A stretch of 64,000 nucleotides of DNA from Campylobacter concisus. Lineage in GTDB: Bacteria; Campylobacterota; Campylobacteria; Campylobacterales; Campylobacteraceae. Every line of letters starts with the position of its first letter. Position 1 is the first letter of the stretch. The notes below the pieces were generated by a model. It had not been told where the DNA came from. It searched no databases and saw only the letters and a program-made list of their open reading frames with translations. Location of the stretch: the NCBI RefSeq assembly GCF_002913045.1, contig NZ_PPAF01000035.1, forward strand, positions 434,001 through 498,000, in the 5' to 3' direction. Positions 8,720 to 20,897 of this stretch are shown here, one piece after another. Made by a program: the position numbers and the translations under genes.

Positions 8720-9355
8720 ATAAAAATAGCAATCATAGGTGCAAACGGCAAAAGCGGTGCAAATTTAGTAAATGAGGCGCTAAAACAAGGTTACGACGTC
8801 ACAGCGATCGCTAGAAATAAAGAGTATAAAAATACGAGCGTAAAGGTTATTTACAAAGATATTTTCGAGCTTACAAAGGCCGATCTAGCTGGCTTTGACG
8901 CGGTTATCAGCGCATTTGCAGCGTGGACGCCAGATACCTTTGCGTTTCACAAAAAAGTGGCCACTCACCTTATAAATTTACTAGAAGGCACTAGTACAAG
9001 GCTCATCGTAGTTGGCGGCGCTGGTACGTTATTTGTTGATAGCAAAGACACTATGCTAATGGATACACCAGACTTCCCGGCTGCATATATGGGTGTGGCA
9101 AAGGCGACTGCGGAGTCTTATTTTGAGCTAAAAGGTAGGAGCGATTTGCTTTGGACATATGTAAGTCCAGCATGTGACTACGACGCAAATGGTGCTCGTA
9201 CTGGTAAATACGTGCTTGGTGGAGATAATCTCATCTTAAACTCAAAAAATGAGAGCTATATAAGCTATCCAGACCTTGCGCTTGCGATCATAGACGAGCT
9301 AAAAAACAAAAAATTTATACAAAAACGCTTCACAGCAGTTAGTGAGCGAGCATAA
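8720..9355 (+). CDS. NAD(P)-binding oxidoreductase (YwnB/NmrA-like) with ATA in place of the start codon
   Basis: The intact frame encodes 211 residues and begins K-I-A-I-I-G-A-N-G-K-S-G, the Rossmann G-x-x-G-x-x-G of NAD(P)H-binding (PF13460-type) reductases. The family length is about 210, so nothing is missing. The codon before this K is ATA at 8720, five bases after GGAG at 8711-8714, where ATG is expected. The frame is closed by TAA at 8693 and has no ATG, GTG or TTG before the motif. The first usual start, GTG at 8957, would delete the cofactor site. Likely ATA initiation, a point mutation or a read error. Confidence 0.75.
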   Translation: MKIAIIGANGKSGANLVNEALKQGYDVTAIARNKEYKNTSVKVIYKDIFELTKADLAGFDAVISAFAAWTPDTFAFHKKVATHLINLLEGTSTRLIVVGGAGTLFVDSKDTMLMDTPDFPAAYMGVAKATAESYFELKGRSDLLWTYVSPACDYDANGARTGKYVLGGDNLILNSKNESYISYPDLALAIIDELKNKKFIQKRFTAVSERA

Positions 9356-9360
9356 AATTA

Positions 9361-9403
9361 TAGATTTGACATAGCTGGCAAAAAAGCCGGCTTGTCAAAT
9401 CTA
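9361..9403 (+). terminator. Terminator-like hairpin after the cupin/oxidoreductase pair
   Basis: An 11-bp perfect stem (9361-9371 with 9393-9403) continues into an inner GCTGGC/GCCGGC stem with a six-A loop. There is no strong T-run, so efficiency is uncertain. Confidence 0.6.
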
Positions 9404-9439
9404 AACTAAAAATAAACTGCTTTTAGTAAAAATTTAAAG

Positions 9440-9445
9440 TATAAT
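9440..9445 (+). promoter_or_regulatory. -10 box of the Rrf2 regulator gene
   Basis: TATAAT lies 24 nt before the start codon, with T/A-rich sequence upstream. No copy of the GTTGTAA operator is present here, so autoregulation by that motif is not indicated. Confidence 0.5.
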
Positions 9446-9468
9446 CAGAGAAAATTTCAAGGACGATC

Positions 9469-9885
9469 ATGCAAATAGGGATTAAGTTTTCAATCGCGAT
9501 TCATGTAGTCTTAGCAGCTTGTTTTTTCAAAGACGAGAAAGTCACGAGCGAATTTATAGCAGGTAGTATAAACACAAATCCGGTCATAGTTAGGCGTCTG
9601 CTTGGCACTCTAAAGGCTGCAGGACTCGTGAATGTCGTAGCTGGAGTTGGTGGTGTGAGTCTTGCAAAAGAGCCAAAAGATATAACCCTCCTTCAAATTT
9701 TTAACGCAGTAAATGATAAAGAAAAACTTTTCAAGATCCACTCTGACTCACCTAAAGCCTGCCCGCTTGGTGGCAAGATCGAGGGACTCTTAACCGGTCA
9801 CTTTTTAAAAGCACAAGAAGCTTTAGAAGATAGTTTAAGAAGTATTACTTTACAAGATCTATTAGATGAACTTATTAATTTGTAA
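9469..9885 (+). CDS. Rrf2-family transcriptional regulator
   Basis: 138 residues: an N-terminal winged helix (I-K-F-S-I-A-I-H-V-V, then T-S-E-F-I-A-G-S-I-N-T-N-P-V-I-V-R-R-L-L-G-x-L) and a helical C-terminus. It has only two cysteines, Cys18 and Cys98 (K-A-C-P-L-G-G), and lacks the three-cysteine Fe-S cluster of IscR/NsrR. It therefore resembles YwnA/CymR-type members, which sense thiols or small molecules. It lies just downstream of a YwnB-like oxidoreductase, a pairing known elsewhere, and may control the two operators at 8217-8293. Confidence 0.88.
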   Translation: MQIGIKFSIAIHVVLAACFFKDEKVTSEFIAGSINTNPVIVRRLLGTLKAAGLVNVVAGVGGVSLAKEPKDITLLQIFNAVNDKEKLFKIHSDSPKACPLGGKIEGLLTGHFLKAQEALEDSLRSITLQDLLDELINL

Positions 9886-9961
9886 ACTTAAAAAGTAAGC
9901 AGATTAAGTTATAAGATTTAAAAAGTAGGCTGATATATAAAAAATCAATCTATTTTATTTA

Positions 9962-9984
9962 TTAGGAGCACCATGTGCTCCTAA
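9962..9984. terminator. Bidirectional terminator between the Rrf2 and HhH genes
   Basis: A perfect 10-bp stem with a CAT loop, flanked by T-rich sequence downstream on + and by 'aataaataaaat'-type sequence that gives T-runs on -. It suits both convergent genes. Confidence 0.8.
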
Positions 9985-10033
9985 CTATTTTTATATACTT
10001 TATGTAAGAATTTTTATAAATTTCTAGCTTTTG

Positions 10034-10480
10034 TTACTCTTTGCTTTTCTCTTTTTTAGCTTTACTCTTTTTCTCTGCTTTATCTTTTAGCTTTTCTTTC
10101 TTATCTTTTATCTCTTTTATACTATCATCTTTAGCACTATCTTTTTTCTCTTTTACTTTATCACTCTTTTTACTTGCTTTTTCTTTTATCTCATCTTTTT
10201 TAGATTTTATTTTTGATTTTGTGTTATCTATCTTTGTAGTGCCTGATACTGATATATCTGATTTTAAATTTTCAAATGTCTTATCACCTATACCATTTAC
10301 ATTTTTTATGTCTTCTATTGAGTTAAATTTATTCGCTTTTCTATACTCTATTATTGCATCTGCCTTTGAAGATCCTATACCATCTAAACTCATTAACTCT
10401 TCTTTTGTGGCGGTGTTTAAATTTATGGCTGCTAGTAATGTAGAAGCTGCTGCTAATAGTGAGAATATAATCTTTTTCAT
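10034..10480 (-). CDS. Exported helix-hairpin-helix (ComEA-like) protein with Lys/Glu-rich tail
   Basis: 148 residues from the internal ATG at 10480, which has an AAGGA site; the longer reading from 10549 adds 23 residues before an obvious signal peptide and is rejected. After the signal (M-K-K-I-I-F-S-L-L-A-A) comes a double helix-hairpin-helix domain, residues 18-75, with G-I-G at 33-35 and N-G-I-G at 61-64, as in ComEA DNA receptors. Residues 80-148 are almost only K, S, E and D. It probably binds DNA in the periplasm, perhaps for uptake; the long charged tail is not typical of ComEA. Confidence 0.75.
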   Translation of the reverse strand: MKKIIFSLLAAASTLLAAINLNTATKEELMSLDGIGSSKADAIIEYRKANKFNSIEDIKNVNGIGDKTFENLKSDISVSGTTKIDNTKSKIKSKKDEIKEKASKKSDKVKEKKDSAKDDSIKEIKDKKEKLKDKAEKKSKAKKEKSKE

Positions 10481-10703
10481 TTTTGTCCTTTTTGGGTAAA
10501 TTTGGGTTTGGAGTCTATCATATTTGGTGTTTTTAGTCAATACTCGCATAAAAGAGCATAAGCTAAAAGATATTTATAAACATAGAGATAAAAAGTCTGA
10601 TTATTTAAAAAATAAATAAATGTAAGATTTGATATTTTGTTATAAATTAAGAAATAATATTTTAAAAGATAATTGTTTAGACAAAGAAGATTAAAAATTA
10701 ACA

Positions 10704-10824
10704 AAGCCCGCAACGACCTACTTTTCCAACATCCCAGTAAGGGAGAGTATCATCAGCCAGGACGAGCTTAGCTTCTTGGTTCGAGATGGAGCAAGGCGTT
10801 TCCTCGTCTGTATAGTCACGGGCA
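10704..10824 (-). rRNA. rrf: 5S ribosomal RNA
   Basis: The minus strand reads from TGCCCGTGAC to GCGGGCTT, whose ends pair as the 5S terminal helix. The conserved loop sequences (AGACGAGGAAACGCC, GTAGGTCGTTGCGGG) are present. Length is about 121 nt. It is the last gene of the rRNA operon. No strong terminator hairpin follows, only A/T-rich sequence. Confidence 0.93.
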
Positions 10825-10932
10825 GTGTTAAATAAAAGATATATTAGATAAATCTCTTATTTAACACTACTTGATAAAGTTAAAAGTCATAAACAAAGTT
10901 TTGCAAAAACATATCTTATTAAGTTTTTATCC

Positions 10933-10950
10933 TTAACAAGGAAGTGATGC
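10933..10950 (-). other. 23S precursor processing stem, 3' arm
   Basis: This 18-nt segment is the exact reverse complement of 13886-13903, on the other side of the 23S gene. It fits the double-stranded stalk cut by RNase III. Confidence 0.8.
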
Positions 10951-10954
10951 TTAT

Positions 10955-13863
<2,909 letters not shown>

Positions 13864-14186
13864 CTATATTAGATTATTCTAATTCGCATCACTTCCTTGT
13901 TAAAGATAACTTTATGTTACTAAATTTAAATCCCAGCTCTCAAGACGGAAAGCATTGACTACTATTTAGATAAGTTTTAAATCCTAAATAGATTGTGATG
14001 TCAAACTTTTGCATTAAATGCAAAGAGAATAGAAATTTAAATCTTTAACAAGTCCTGTAAAATTGTTTTTAAAACTTGCTTGTGACTATTAACAATATTA
14101 ATTAAAAGAACATTTAGACAAAAGTCTAATTAGAAAGTTTAATTTTTAAGCTCTCTAATTAGACTTAATATAGTTAAACTATTTTA
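13864..14186 (-). other. Internal transcribed spacer between tRNA-Ala and 23S
   Basis: About 320 nt without a gene. It holds the 5' arm of the 23S stalk (13886-13903) and, next to tRNA-Ala, a perfect 13-bp inverted repeat (14122-14134 with 14154-14166) that could form a hairpin guiding tRNA 3' processing. The rest is AT-rich with no recognisable element. Confidence 0.7.
13886..13903 (-). other. 23S precursor processing stem, 5' arm
   Basis: Exact 18-bp partner of 10933-10950. Pairing continues a few bases past one mismatch. Confidence 0.8.
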
Positions 14187-14262
14187 TGGTGGAGAATAGC
14201 GGGATCGAACCGCTGACCTCCTGCGTGCAAAGCAGGCGCTCTCCCAGCTGAGCTAATTCCCC
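14187..14262 (-). tRNA. tRNA-Ala (anticodon TGC)
   Basis: 76 nt on the minus strand including encoded CCA. GGGGAAT pairs with ATTCTCC, the D-loop is AGCTCAGCTGGGAGAGC, the anticodon stem-loop reads CTGCTTTGCACGCAG with TGC, and the T-loop is GGTTCGATCC. It lies in the rRNA operon. Confidence 0.96.
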
Positions 14263-14274
14263 AATTAAATTCTC

Positions 14275-14351
14275 TGGTGGGCCTAACAAGACTTGAACTT
14301 GTGACCTCACCCTTATCAGGGGTGCACTCTAACCAGCTGAGCTATAGGCCC
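14275..14351 (-). tRNA. tRNA-Ile (anticodon GAT)
   Basis: 77 nt on the minus strand including encoded CCA. The acceptor GGGCCTA pairs with TAGGCCC, the anticodon loop reads CTGATAA, and the T-loop is AGTTCAAGTCT. The order 16S-Ile-Ala-23S is standard for rRNA operons. Confidence 0.96.
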
Positions 14352-14362
14352 CTATAGGTCTA

Positions 14363-14385
14363 TCAATCTTTCAAAACTAAACAAG
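14363..14385 (-). other. 16S precursor processing stem, 3' arm
   Basis: 23 nt that pair with 16085-16107 with only two mismatches, enclosing the 16S gene. It lies between 16S and tRNA-Ile, as expected for the 16S RNase III stalk. Confidence 0.75.
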
Positions 14386-14442
14386 GATGATTGAGAATAT
14401 CTTTCTTATAGATATCTTGTGAGAGAATATCTATATGTACTC

Positions 14443-15955
<1,513 letters not shown>

Positions 15956-16084
15956 TAATTACCTAGCAAAATTTATTTGATAGGATTTTATTATGAAGTT
16001 TTTAATCAAAAAAACTTTTAGTTTTATTTATTAGTTTGTCTAATCTATTATAATTATAAAATAATAGACTGGCTCAATCGATCA

Positions 16085-16107
16085 CTTGTTTAGATTTCAA
16101 AGATTGA
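16085..16107 (-). other. 16S precursor processing stem, 5' arm
   Basis: Partner of 14363-14385 (21 of 23 pairs). Since it must be transcribed, the rRNA promoter lies further right, between about 16108 and 16220; no clean -35/-10 pair is evident there. Confidence 0.75.
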
Positions 16108-16137
16108 CTAATAGTTTAACAATTGTAAGTTAAAAGA

Positions 16138-16170
16138 ACTTTCTGCTCTGCGTTTTGCAAAACAGAAAGT
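16138..16170 (-). terminator. Terminator-like hairpin downstream of the DUF945 gene
   Basis: An 8-bp perfect stem (16138-16145 with 16163-16170) with an inner GTTTTGCAAAAC palindrome, followed on the minus strand by TCTTTT. It separates the DUF945 gene from the rRNA operon. Confidence 0.6.
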
Positions 16171-16220
16171 GAAGTATATAGAAGTGATGCTTAAATGCAG
16201 ATAAAAATCAGGCTAATTTT

Positions 16221-17561
16221 TTAAAAACCCATAAAGAAATTTTGAAGTCCAACTTTTCCATTAAATATAATATCTTTTTTGTTTGGATCATATTTAAATT
16301 CACTTATTGCTTTTTTGTCCTCTTCTTTAAAATATCCAGCAGATATCAAAGTAGGCTCAACAAAAGCTACTTCTGGTACTAATGTATCAAAAAAATTCGT
16401 CAGACTTTCATCGACACTTATTTTTCCACCAAGAGATAATTTATCAAAAATTTCTGACTGATTTGTTCCCTTTTTAAAGCCATTTACTGCTGCATCCAAA
16501 TTTAGCTTTAAAGCCTTATCTCCTTTTTTAAAGCTTAATGTATCTATTTTTATACTTGGATTCTTTTCTAAGATTTGATCTATTATCTCATCAAAATTTA
16601 ATCCAGCTAAAACATTATAATTTTCTTCATTATTTAAATTATTAAGCTTGTCTAATACACTATTTAATGCAGGCACATTGATATTTGCGATTTTGCTATC
16701 AAAGACAAAATCTGTATATTTTACTTTATCAACTGCTACTATACCTATTTTTATAACATCGTCTGATCTTCCAAGATCATTTGAGATTTCAAATTTTGAA
16801 TCATACTTAAAGTCATCTATCAAAATATTACTTATATCGTTAGATGCGAAAGACACCCTTTTAAATTTAACTTTTGCTAGATAAGGTACAAGCTGACTCT
16901 CTAAAATTTTTGAAATCTTAACTGGCTCTTTATAGCTTGAGTCAATATAAAACCCTTCGATATTTAGATCAACTTTGTTGTACTCACTAAAATCTTTCAA
17001 AACAATCTTATCTGCTTCAACCTTTAAGCTGTTTATACTATCTTTTGAATCAAGCGTCATACCAATCTTTATATCTTTTGTATTAACGGCGGTTTTTTGC
17101 TTATCATTAAATTCAATATTGCTAAATTTAATATCCACATCTTTATCTCCAGTTAGGCTAACTTTTGTTTTAGTTGTTGCAATAACATTTGAACCCATGA
17201 ATGTTGCGATAATGTTTTTAATCATATCGTTTTGAATAGAAATTTTTGAGTCTATTTCAAAGCCATCTATAAAAGCAAGCACTGTATGAGAAATTTCATT
17301 TTCTACTTTAAAAACCAAATCCTCATTTACATTTTTACCAAATATATTTTCCAAAAGATCTTTTGAAACACTAAAATCAAATGATCCTTTTGAGCCAAAA
17401 AAACCTTTTTTGTAATTGTTATTAGAAATTTTAAAGCCCTTAATATTATTTAGATCATTCACTATCCTTTGATAGTTTTTCTCCACCTCATTTGAAGCAA
17501 AATAAACCGCTCCAATGGCTACCACGATAACTACGATTAAAGCAGATATCACCTTTTTCAT
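16221..17561 (-). CDS. DUF945 (YdgA-like) family membrane-anchored protein
   Basis: 446 residues from ATG at 17561; the reading from 17618 adds 19 residues in front of a clear membrane anchor and lacks a ribosome site, while AAAGGAG precedes 17561. An N-terminal helix (V-I-S-A-L-I-V-V-I-V-V-A-I-G) anchors a large periplasmic region rich in beta strands and K/D/N. This matches YdgA/DUF945 proteins, whose function is unknown but envelope-related. The start overlaps the DedA stop by 4 nt (ATGA). Confidence 0.8.
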   Translation of the reverse strand: MKKVISALIVVIVVAIGAVYFASNEVEKNYQRIVNDLNNIKGFKISNNNYKKGFFGSKGSFDFSVSKDLLENIFGKNVNEDLVFKVENEISHTVLAFIDGFEIDSKISIQNDMIKNIIATFMGSNVIATTKTKVSLTGDKDVDIKFSNIEFNDKQKTAVNTKDIKIGMTLDSKDSINSLKVEADKIVLKDFSEYNKVDLNIEGFYIDSSYKEPVKISKILESQLVPYLAKVKFKRVSFASNDISNILIDDFKYDSKFEISNDLGRSDDVIKIGIVAVDKVKYTDFVFDSKIANINVPALNSVLDKLNNLNNEENYNVLAGLNFDEIIDQILEKNPSIKIDTLSFKKGDKALKLNLDAAVNGFKKGTNQSEIFDKLSLGGKISVDESLTNFFDTLVPEVAFVEPTLISAGYFKEEDKKAISEFKYDPNKKDIIFNGKVGLQNFFMGF

Positions 17562-18124
17562 GCTTTTCTCCTTTTTGTAATATGTTGTAAAAAAAACCAA
17601 ATTCCAAGCAACAAACAAACCATAGCAAGAGGCATAATATATCCATGCTCGCCAAGATAGTCGCTTGCACCTACAAAATAATCACCCGCTTTAAAGCTGG
17701 CAAATCCGATAATGACCGCCCAAAGCACTGACGAGATCAAATTTATAATGCTAAATTTATAAAATGAATATTTCGTAAGTCCAAGCGCGATAGGAACCAA
17801 AGTCTTAACTCCGTAGATAAATTTTTTGATAAATATTATCTTATCGCCATGTTTTTTAGCCAAAATTCCTGCATAAGCAAGCTTTCTTTTATGATTTTTG
17901 ATATAAGGCATAAGTGAGTTTTTATTAAATCTTGCAACATAAAAAATTAACGTGTCGCCGATTGTATTTGCCACAGCAGCGACAATTATACTAAGAGTGA
18001 TATCCATCTTACCGGCAAAACTTAAAATTCCAGCGGCGATTAATGCAACCATGCCGCCACCAAGGCTATAAAAAAACAATACAATATAGCCGTATGTTGA
18101 AACTGAGTTTATGATATCTTGCAT
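17558..18124 (-). CDS. DedA-family membrane protein (VTT domain)
   Basis: 188 residues with about five hydrophobic segments. The family signatures are visible: an N-terminal G-G-x-x-A-L-I-A-A-G re-entrant segment, A-N-T-I-G-D-T-L-I-F-Y near residue 58 and K-K-F-I-Y-G-V-K-T-L-V-P-I-A-L-G, the equivalent of F-x-R-F-x-P-x-x-R-x-x-x-P-x-x-A-G. DedA proteins include undecaprenyl-phosphate and phosphatidylethanolamine flippases. The key basic residues here are Lys rather than Arg. Start overlaps the SYLF gene stop; it is the middle gene of a tight three-gene unit. Confidence 0.85.
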   Translation of the reverse strand: MQDIINSVSTYGYIVLFFYSLGGGMVALIAAGILSFAGKMDITLSIIVAAVANTIGDTLIFYVARFNKNSLMPYIKNHKRKLAYAGILAKKHGDKIIFIKKFIYGVKTLVPIALGLTKYSFYKFSIINLISSVLWAVIIGFASFKAGDYFVGASDYLGEHGYIMPLAMVCLLLGIWFFLQHITKRRKA

Positions 18125-18720
18125 TAATCTCCTAAAAGTTTGGATGCGGAGGCTATTAGCTGTTCATAGGCATAGCCACTTTGCTTTAAAATTTCTTCTC
18201 TTGCACTGATGACAGCTCCACCAAAGCTAGCTCCCGCAAAAAAACCATCATTTGCAGCGTAAGCATAGATATCACTTGAAAATTTAAAATCGCTTACTTT
18301 ACTGTAATTGCGTCCAATATCACCAAAAGCTACTGATAGCTTTGTATCAAGCGTGATCTTGGCATCTTTAATATCGTGGATAATGCTATCTTTAAATATA
18401 AAAAGCACAAGCGAGCTATCCTCATAACCAAGCTGTATACCGATGCTGCCGCCACTTATGCTAACTGGTAAAATTTCACTTGGCGAGTTAATGTTACCAA
18501 TAACCATGATGCCATCTCCGCCCATGCCACCAACGACAAAACCAACCTTTTTAACACTTGGAAAGATGATCGTTGCTTTTGACTGCTCGATTAGCTCTTT
18601 TATAGGAGCATTTCTAGCACCTCTCATAGTTGTTATAAACGAGTTTGCCGAGTCTAGCACGAGCTCCTCGCTAGCAAAGCCAAGTGAGAAAAATAATAAA
18701 ATTGAAAAAAGAAATTTCAT
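18124..18720 (-). CDS. SYLF-domain lipid-binding protein (YSC84-like), exported
   Basis: 198 residues with a signal peptide (L-F-S-I-L-L-F-F-S-L-G-F-A). The mature part is one SYLF domain: A-T-I-I-F-P-S-V-K-K-V-G-F-V-V-G-G, G-G-S-I-G-I-Q-L-G-Y-E-D-S-S-L-V-L-F and F-F-A-G-A-S-F-G-G-A-V. Related bacterial proteins (BPSL1445 type) are envelope lipid-binding proteins of unknown role. A paralogue lies at 28244. It starts 10 nt after rny ends and overlaps DedA, suggesting one operon. Confidence 0.85.
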   Translation of the reverse strand: MKFLFSILLFFSLGFASEELVLDSANSFITTMRGARNAPIKELIEQSKATIIFPSVKKVGFVVGGMGGDGIMVIGNINSPSEILPVSISGGSIGIQLGYEDSSLVLFIFKDSIIHDIKDAKITLDTKLSVAFGDIGRNYSKVSDFKFSSDIYAYAANDGFFAGASFGGAVISAREEILKQSGYAYEQLIASASKLLGD

Positions 18721-18729
18721 ATCTTGCCG

Positions 18730-20283
18730 TTATTTTGCAAAATCAACAGCACGAGTCTCTCTGATGACACTTACTTTTATCTCACCAGGATACTGTACCT
18801 TGCTCTCGATCTCTTGAGCTATCTCTTTTGCTACAAGCACTGCCTCATCGTCGTTTATGAGCTTGGCATTTGCAATGACGCGAATCTCACGGCCAGCGTT
18901 GATCGCATAAGCTTGCTTGATGCCATCTTTGCTTTTTGCGATGTTTTCGATCTCTTCGACACGCTTTAAGAAGCTCTCAAGTACCTCGCGCCTTGCACCT
19001 GGACGAGCTGCACTTAGTGCGTCAGCTGCGCAAACAGCCGCACTTTCTATACTTGTTGCCTCTTCGTGACCGTGGTGAGCATAGATAGCGTTGATAACTA
19101 CTGGATGCTCTTTGTAGCGCTTACAAATTTCTGCTCCAAGATCAACGTGACTGCCCTCGTACTCGTGAGTTAGTGCCTTACCGATATCGTGAAGTATGCC
19201 AGCTCTTTTTGCAAGTTTCTCATCTCCGCCACACTCAGCTGCGATGATACCAGCAAGATGAGCCACTTCAAGGCTGTGCGCAAGAGCATTTTGACCATAG
19301 CTTGCTCTAAATTTAAGCTTGCCTATTAGTTTTACTATCTCTGGATGAATTTTATTTAGACCAAGATCCATGACGATGTTTTCACCCTCTTCTTGTATAC
19401 TTTGCTCAAATTCTTCAGTCACTTTTTTGTGAAGGTCTTCTATCCTCGCAGGTTGGATTCTTCCATCCTCTACCAAAAGCTCTATCACTCTTGTTGCGAT
19501 TGCACGTCTGTAAAGGTTGAAGCTACTTAGTATGATCGCATGAGGTGTGTCGTCAATGATGATATCAACGCCAAGCACCATTTCAAGGGTCTTGATGTTA
19601 CGCCCCTCTTTGCCAATGATCCTACCTTTTAACTCATCGTTTTTGATATTTACGACATTTATTAGACGCTCAGCCGCAAATTCTCCAGCAAATCTCGACG
19701 TAGCCTGCGCCAAGATATAATTAACCCTCTTTTTAGCCTCTCTTTTTGCCTCTTCTTCGTATTTTCTAACGATGTGAGCGATATCCGCACGAGACTTCTC
19801 CTCAACCTTTTTAAGTACGACTTCTTTTGCCTCTTCTTCTGTTAAGCCAGCAGCGTGCTCAAGTACCCTTATCGCCTCTTCTACCTTATTTTGGTAAGTT
19901 GCTTTTAAATTTAAACCCTCTTCGTAAGTGATCTTTGCGTCTTGCTTATCTTTTTCAAAAAGCTCTTTACTCTCGTTTAAAAGCTCTTGCTCATTTAGCA
20001 AAATTTTCTCTTTTTTGGCTAGTTCATCAAATTTACTTGCATACTCTTTTTGAAGCTTTGTCGTCTTGTCATCGTATCTTTTTTTGGCCTCAAATTCAGC
20101 CTCTTGTACTGAAATTTTAGAATTTTTAAGCGTTAGCTCAGCCTCATACTCGATAGCTTTTGCTTTTGCTTTTGCTTGTTCTAAGAAGATGTTGTAGTTT
20201 GCATCATTTATCTTTTTAGCGTATAGATACCCTGCTCCAACGCCCGCCACACCGGCTCCTAAGCCTATTAAAACCTCTATCAT
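18730..20283 (-). CDS. rny: Ribonuclease Y
   Basis: 517 residues, full length. An N-terminal membrane anchor (I-G-L-G-A-G-V-A-G-V-G-A-G-Y-L-Y) is followed by a long coiled coil (25-190), a KH RNA-binding domain (G-R-I-I-G-K-E-G-R-N-I-K) and an HD phosphohydrolase domain (H-S-L-E-V-A-H-L-A-G, then H-D-I-G-K-A, then H-H-G-H-E). RNase Y is a membrane endoribonuclease that starts mRNA decay. The start overlaps the 3' end of the 5-FCL gene by 68 bp. Confidence 0.96.
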   Translation of the reverse strand: MIEVLIGLGAGVAGVGAGYLYAKKINDANYNIFLEQAKAKAKAIEYEAELTLKNSKISVQEAEFEAKKRYDDKTTKLQKEYASKFDELAKKEKILLNEQELLNESKELFEKDKQDAKITYEEGLNLKATYQNKVEEAIRVLEHAAGLTEEEAKEVVLKKVEEKSRADIAHIVRKYEEEAKREAKKRVNYILAQATSRFAGEFAAERLINVVNIKNDELKGRIIGKEGRNIKTLEMVLGVDIIIDDTPHAIILSSFNLYRRAIATRVIELLVEDGRIQPARIEDLHKKVTEEFEQSIQEEGENIVMDLGLNKIHPEIVKLIGKLKFRASYGQNALAHSLEVAHLAGIIAAECGGDEKLAKRAGILHDIGKALTHEYEGSHVDLGAEICKRYKEHPVVINAIYAHHGHEEATSIESAAVCAADALSAARPGARREVLESFLKRVEEIENIAKSKDGIKQAYAINAGREIRVIANAKLINDDEAVLVAKEIAQEIESKVQYPGEIKVSVIRETRAVDFAK

Positions 20284-20848
20284 TTATTCCTCTTTTTATA
20301 TAATTTTTATTTGGGGTTATATAAAAGTCTGCTACCGCGTCTTGTGCATTTGAAAGCATATCTTTGGTGTAAAAGTCTTTTATCTCAAGAAAAACTATCC
20401 GTTTTGGCTTAATGGGTAAAGAGTCAAAAAATCTATCATAAAATCCTTTTCCATGCCCTATCCTTGCCATAGCTCCATCAACCCCAATCGCTGGAACTAC
20501 CGCCATATCAAGTCTAACATTATTCATTTTTTTGCCAGATGGCTGTCTGACATTAAATTTATAAGTTATAAATGGCAGTCGCAATCTTACCATCTTTAAG
20601 CTAAGACCTACCATAAAAGGGGCAAAAATTTCACATTTACGTGATAAATTTCGCCTTACTTTAAGCACATCGACTTCGTAGTTAAGTGGCAAATAAAACA
20701 GTACTTTCTTAGAATTTGTAAAATTTATCAAATTTAAAAGCGTTTTCGTAGCTTTATAGTGAGAGCATTTGGCCTTAAATTTAGTAAGTTTCATCAAATT
20801 TACTCTTGCATTTTTTCTAAATTCATTTTTTTCTAAATTAACGCTCAT
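20216..20848 (-). CDS. 5-formyltetrahydrofolate cyclo-ligase family protein
   Basis: 210 residues from ATG at 20848, where M-S-V-N-L-E-K-N-E-F-R-K begins the usual basic helix; the longer frame to 21184 runs antisense to tlpA and is rejected. Family motifs include L-P-L-N-Y-E-V-D-V-L, V-P-A-I-G-V-D-G and the ATP loop R-I-G-H-G-K-G-F-Y-D-R-F. The enzyme converts 5-formyl-THF to 5,10-methenyl-THF with ATP. The C-terminus (about 22 residues, basic) reads into rny, longer than usual. It is transcribed divergently from the tlpA-like gene. Confidence 0.88.
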   Translation of the reverse strand: MSVNLEKNEFRKNARVNLMKLTKFKAKCSHYKATKTLLNLINFTNSKKVLFYLPLNYEVDVLKVRRNLSRKCEIFAPFMVGLSLKMVRLRLPFITYKFNVRQPSGKKMNNVRLDMAVVPAIGVDGAMARIGHGKGFYDRFFDSLPIKPKRIVFLEIKDFYTKDMLSNAQDAVADFYITPNKNYIKRGINDRGFNRLRSRCGGRWSRVSIR

Positions 20849-20864
20849 TTTATGCTCTTTCTTG

Positions 20865-20870
20865 TATAAT
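20865..20870 (+). promoter_or_regulatory. Extended -10 promoter of the tlpA-like gene
   Basis: TGTATAAT with a T-rich upstream region, 28 nt before the start codon. Confidence 0.55.
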
Positions 20871-20897
20871 CCTGAAATCTTATTCAAAAGGAAATTC

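Noticed and set aside
10041-10250. Low-complexity repeats resembling a tandem repeat array
   Set aside because: They are Lys/Glu codons of the HhH protein tail, not a DNA repeat unit of constant length.
10481-10549. 23-residue extension of the HhH protein
   Set aside because: It would precede an obvious signal peptide; AAGGA is placed for 10480.
14393-14432. GAGAATATCT direct repeat in the 16S-tRNA-Ile spacer
   Set aside because: Only two copies of an AT-rich 10-mer; explained by low complexity.
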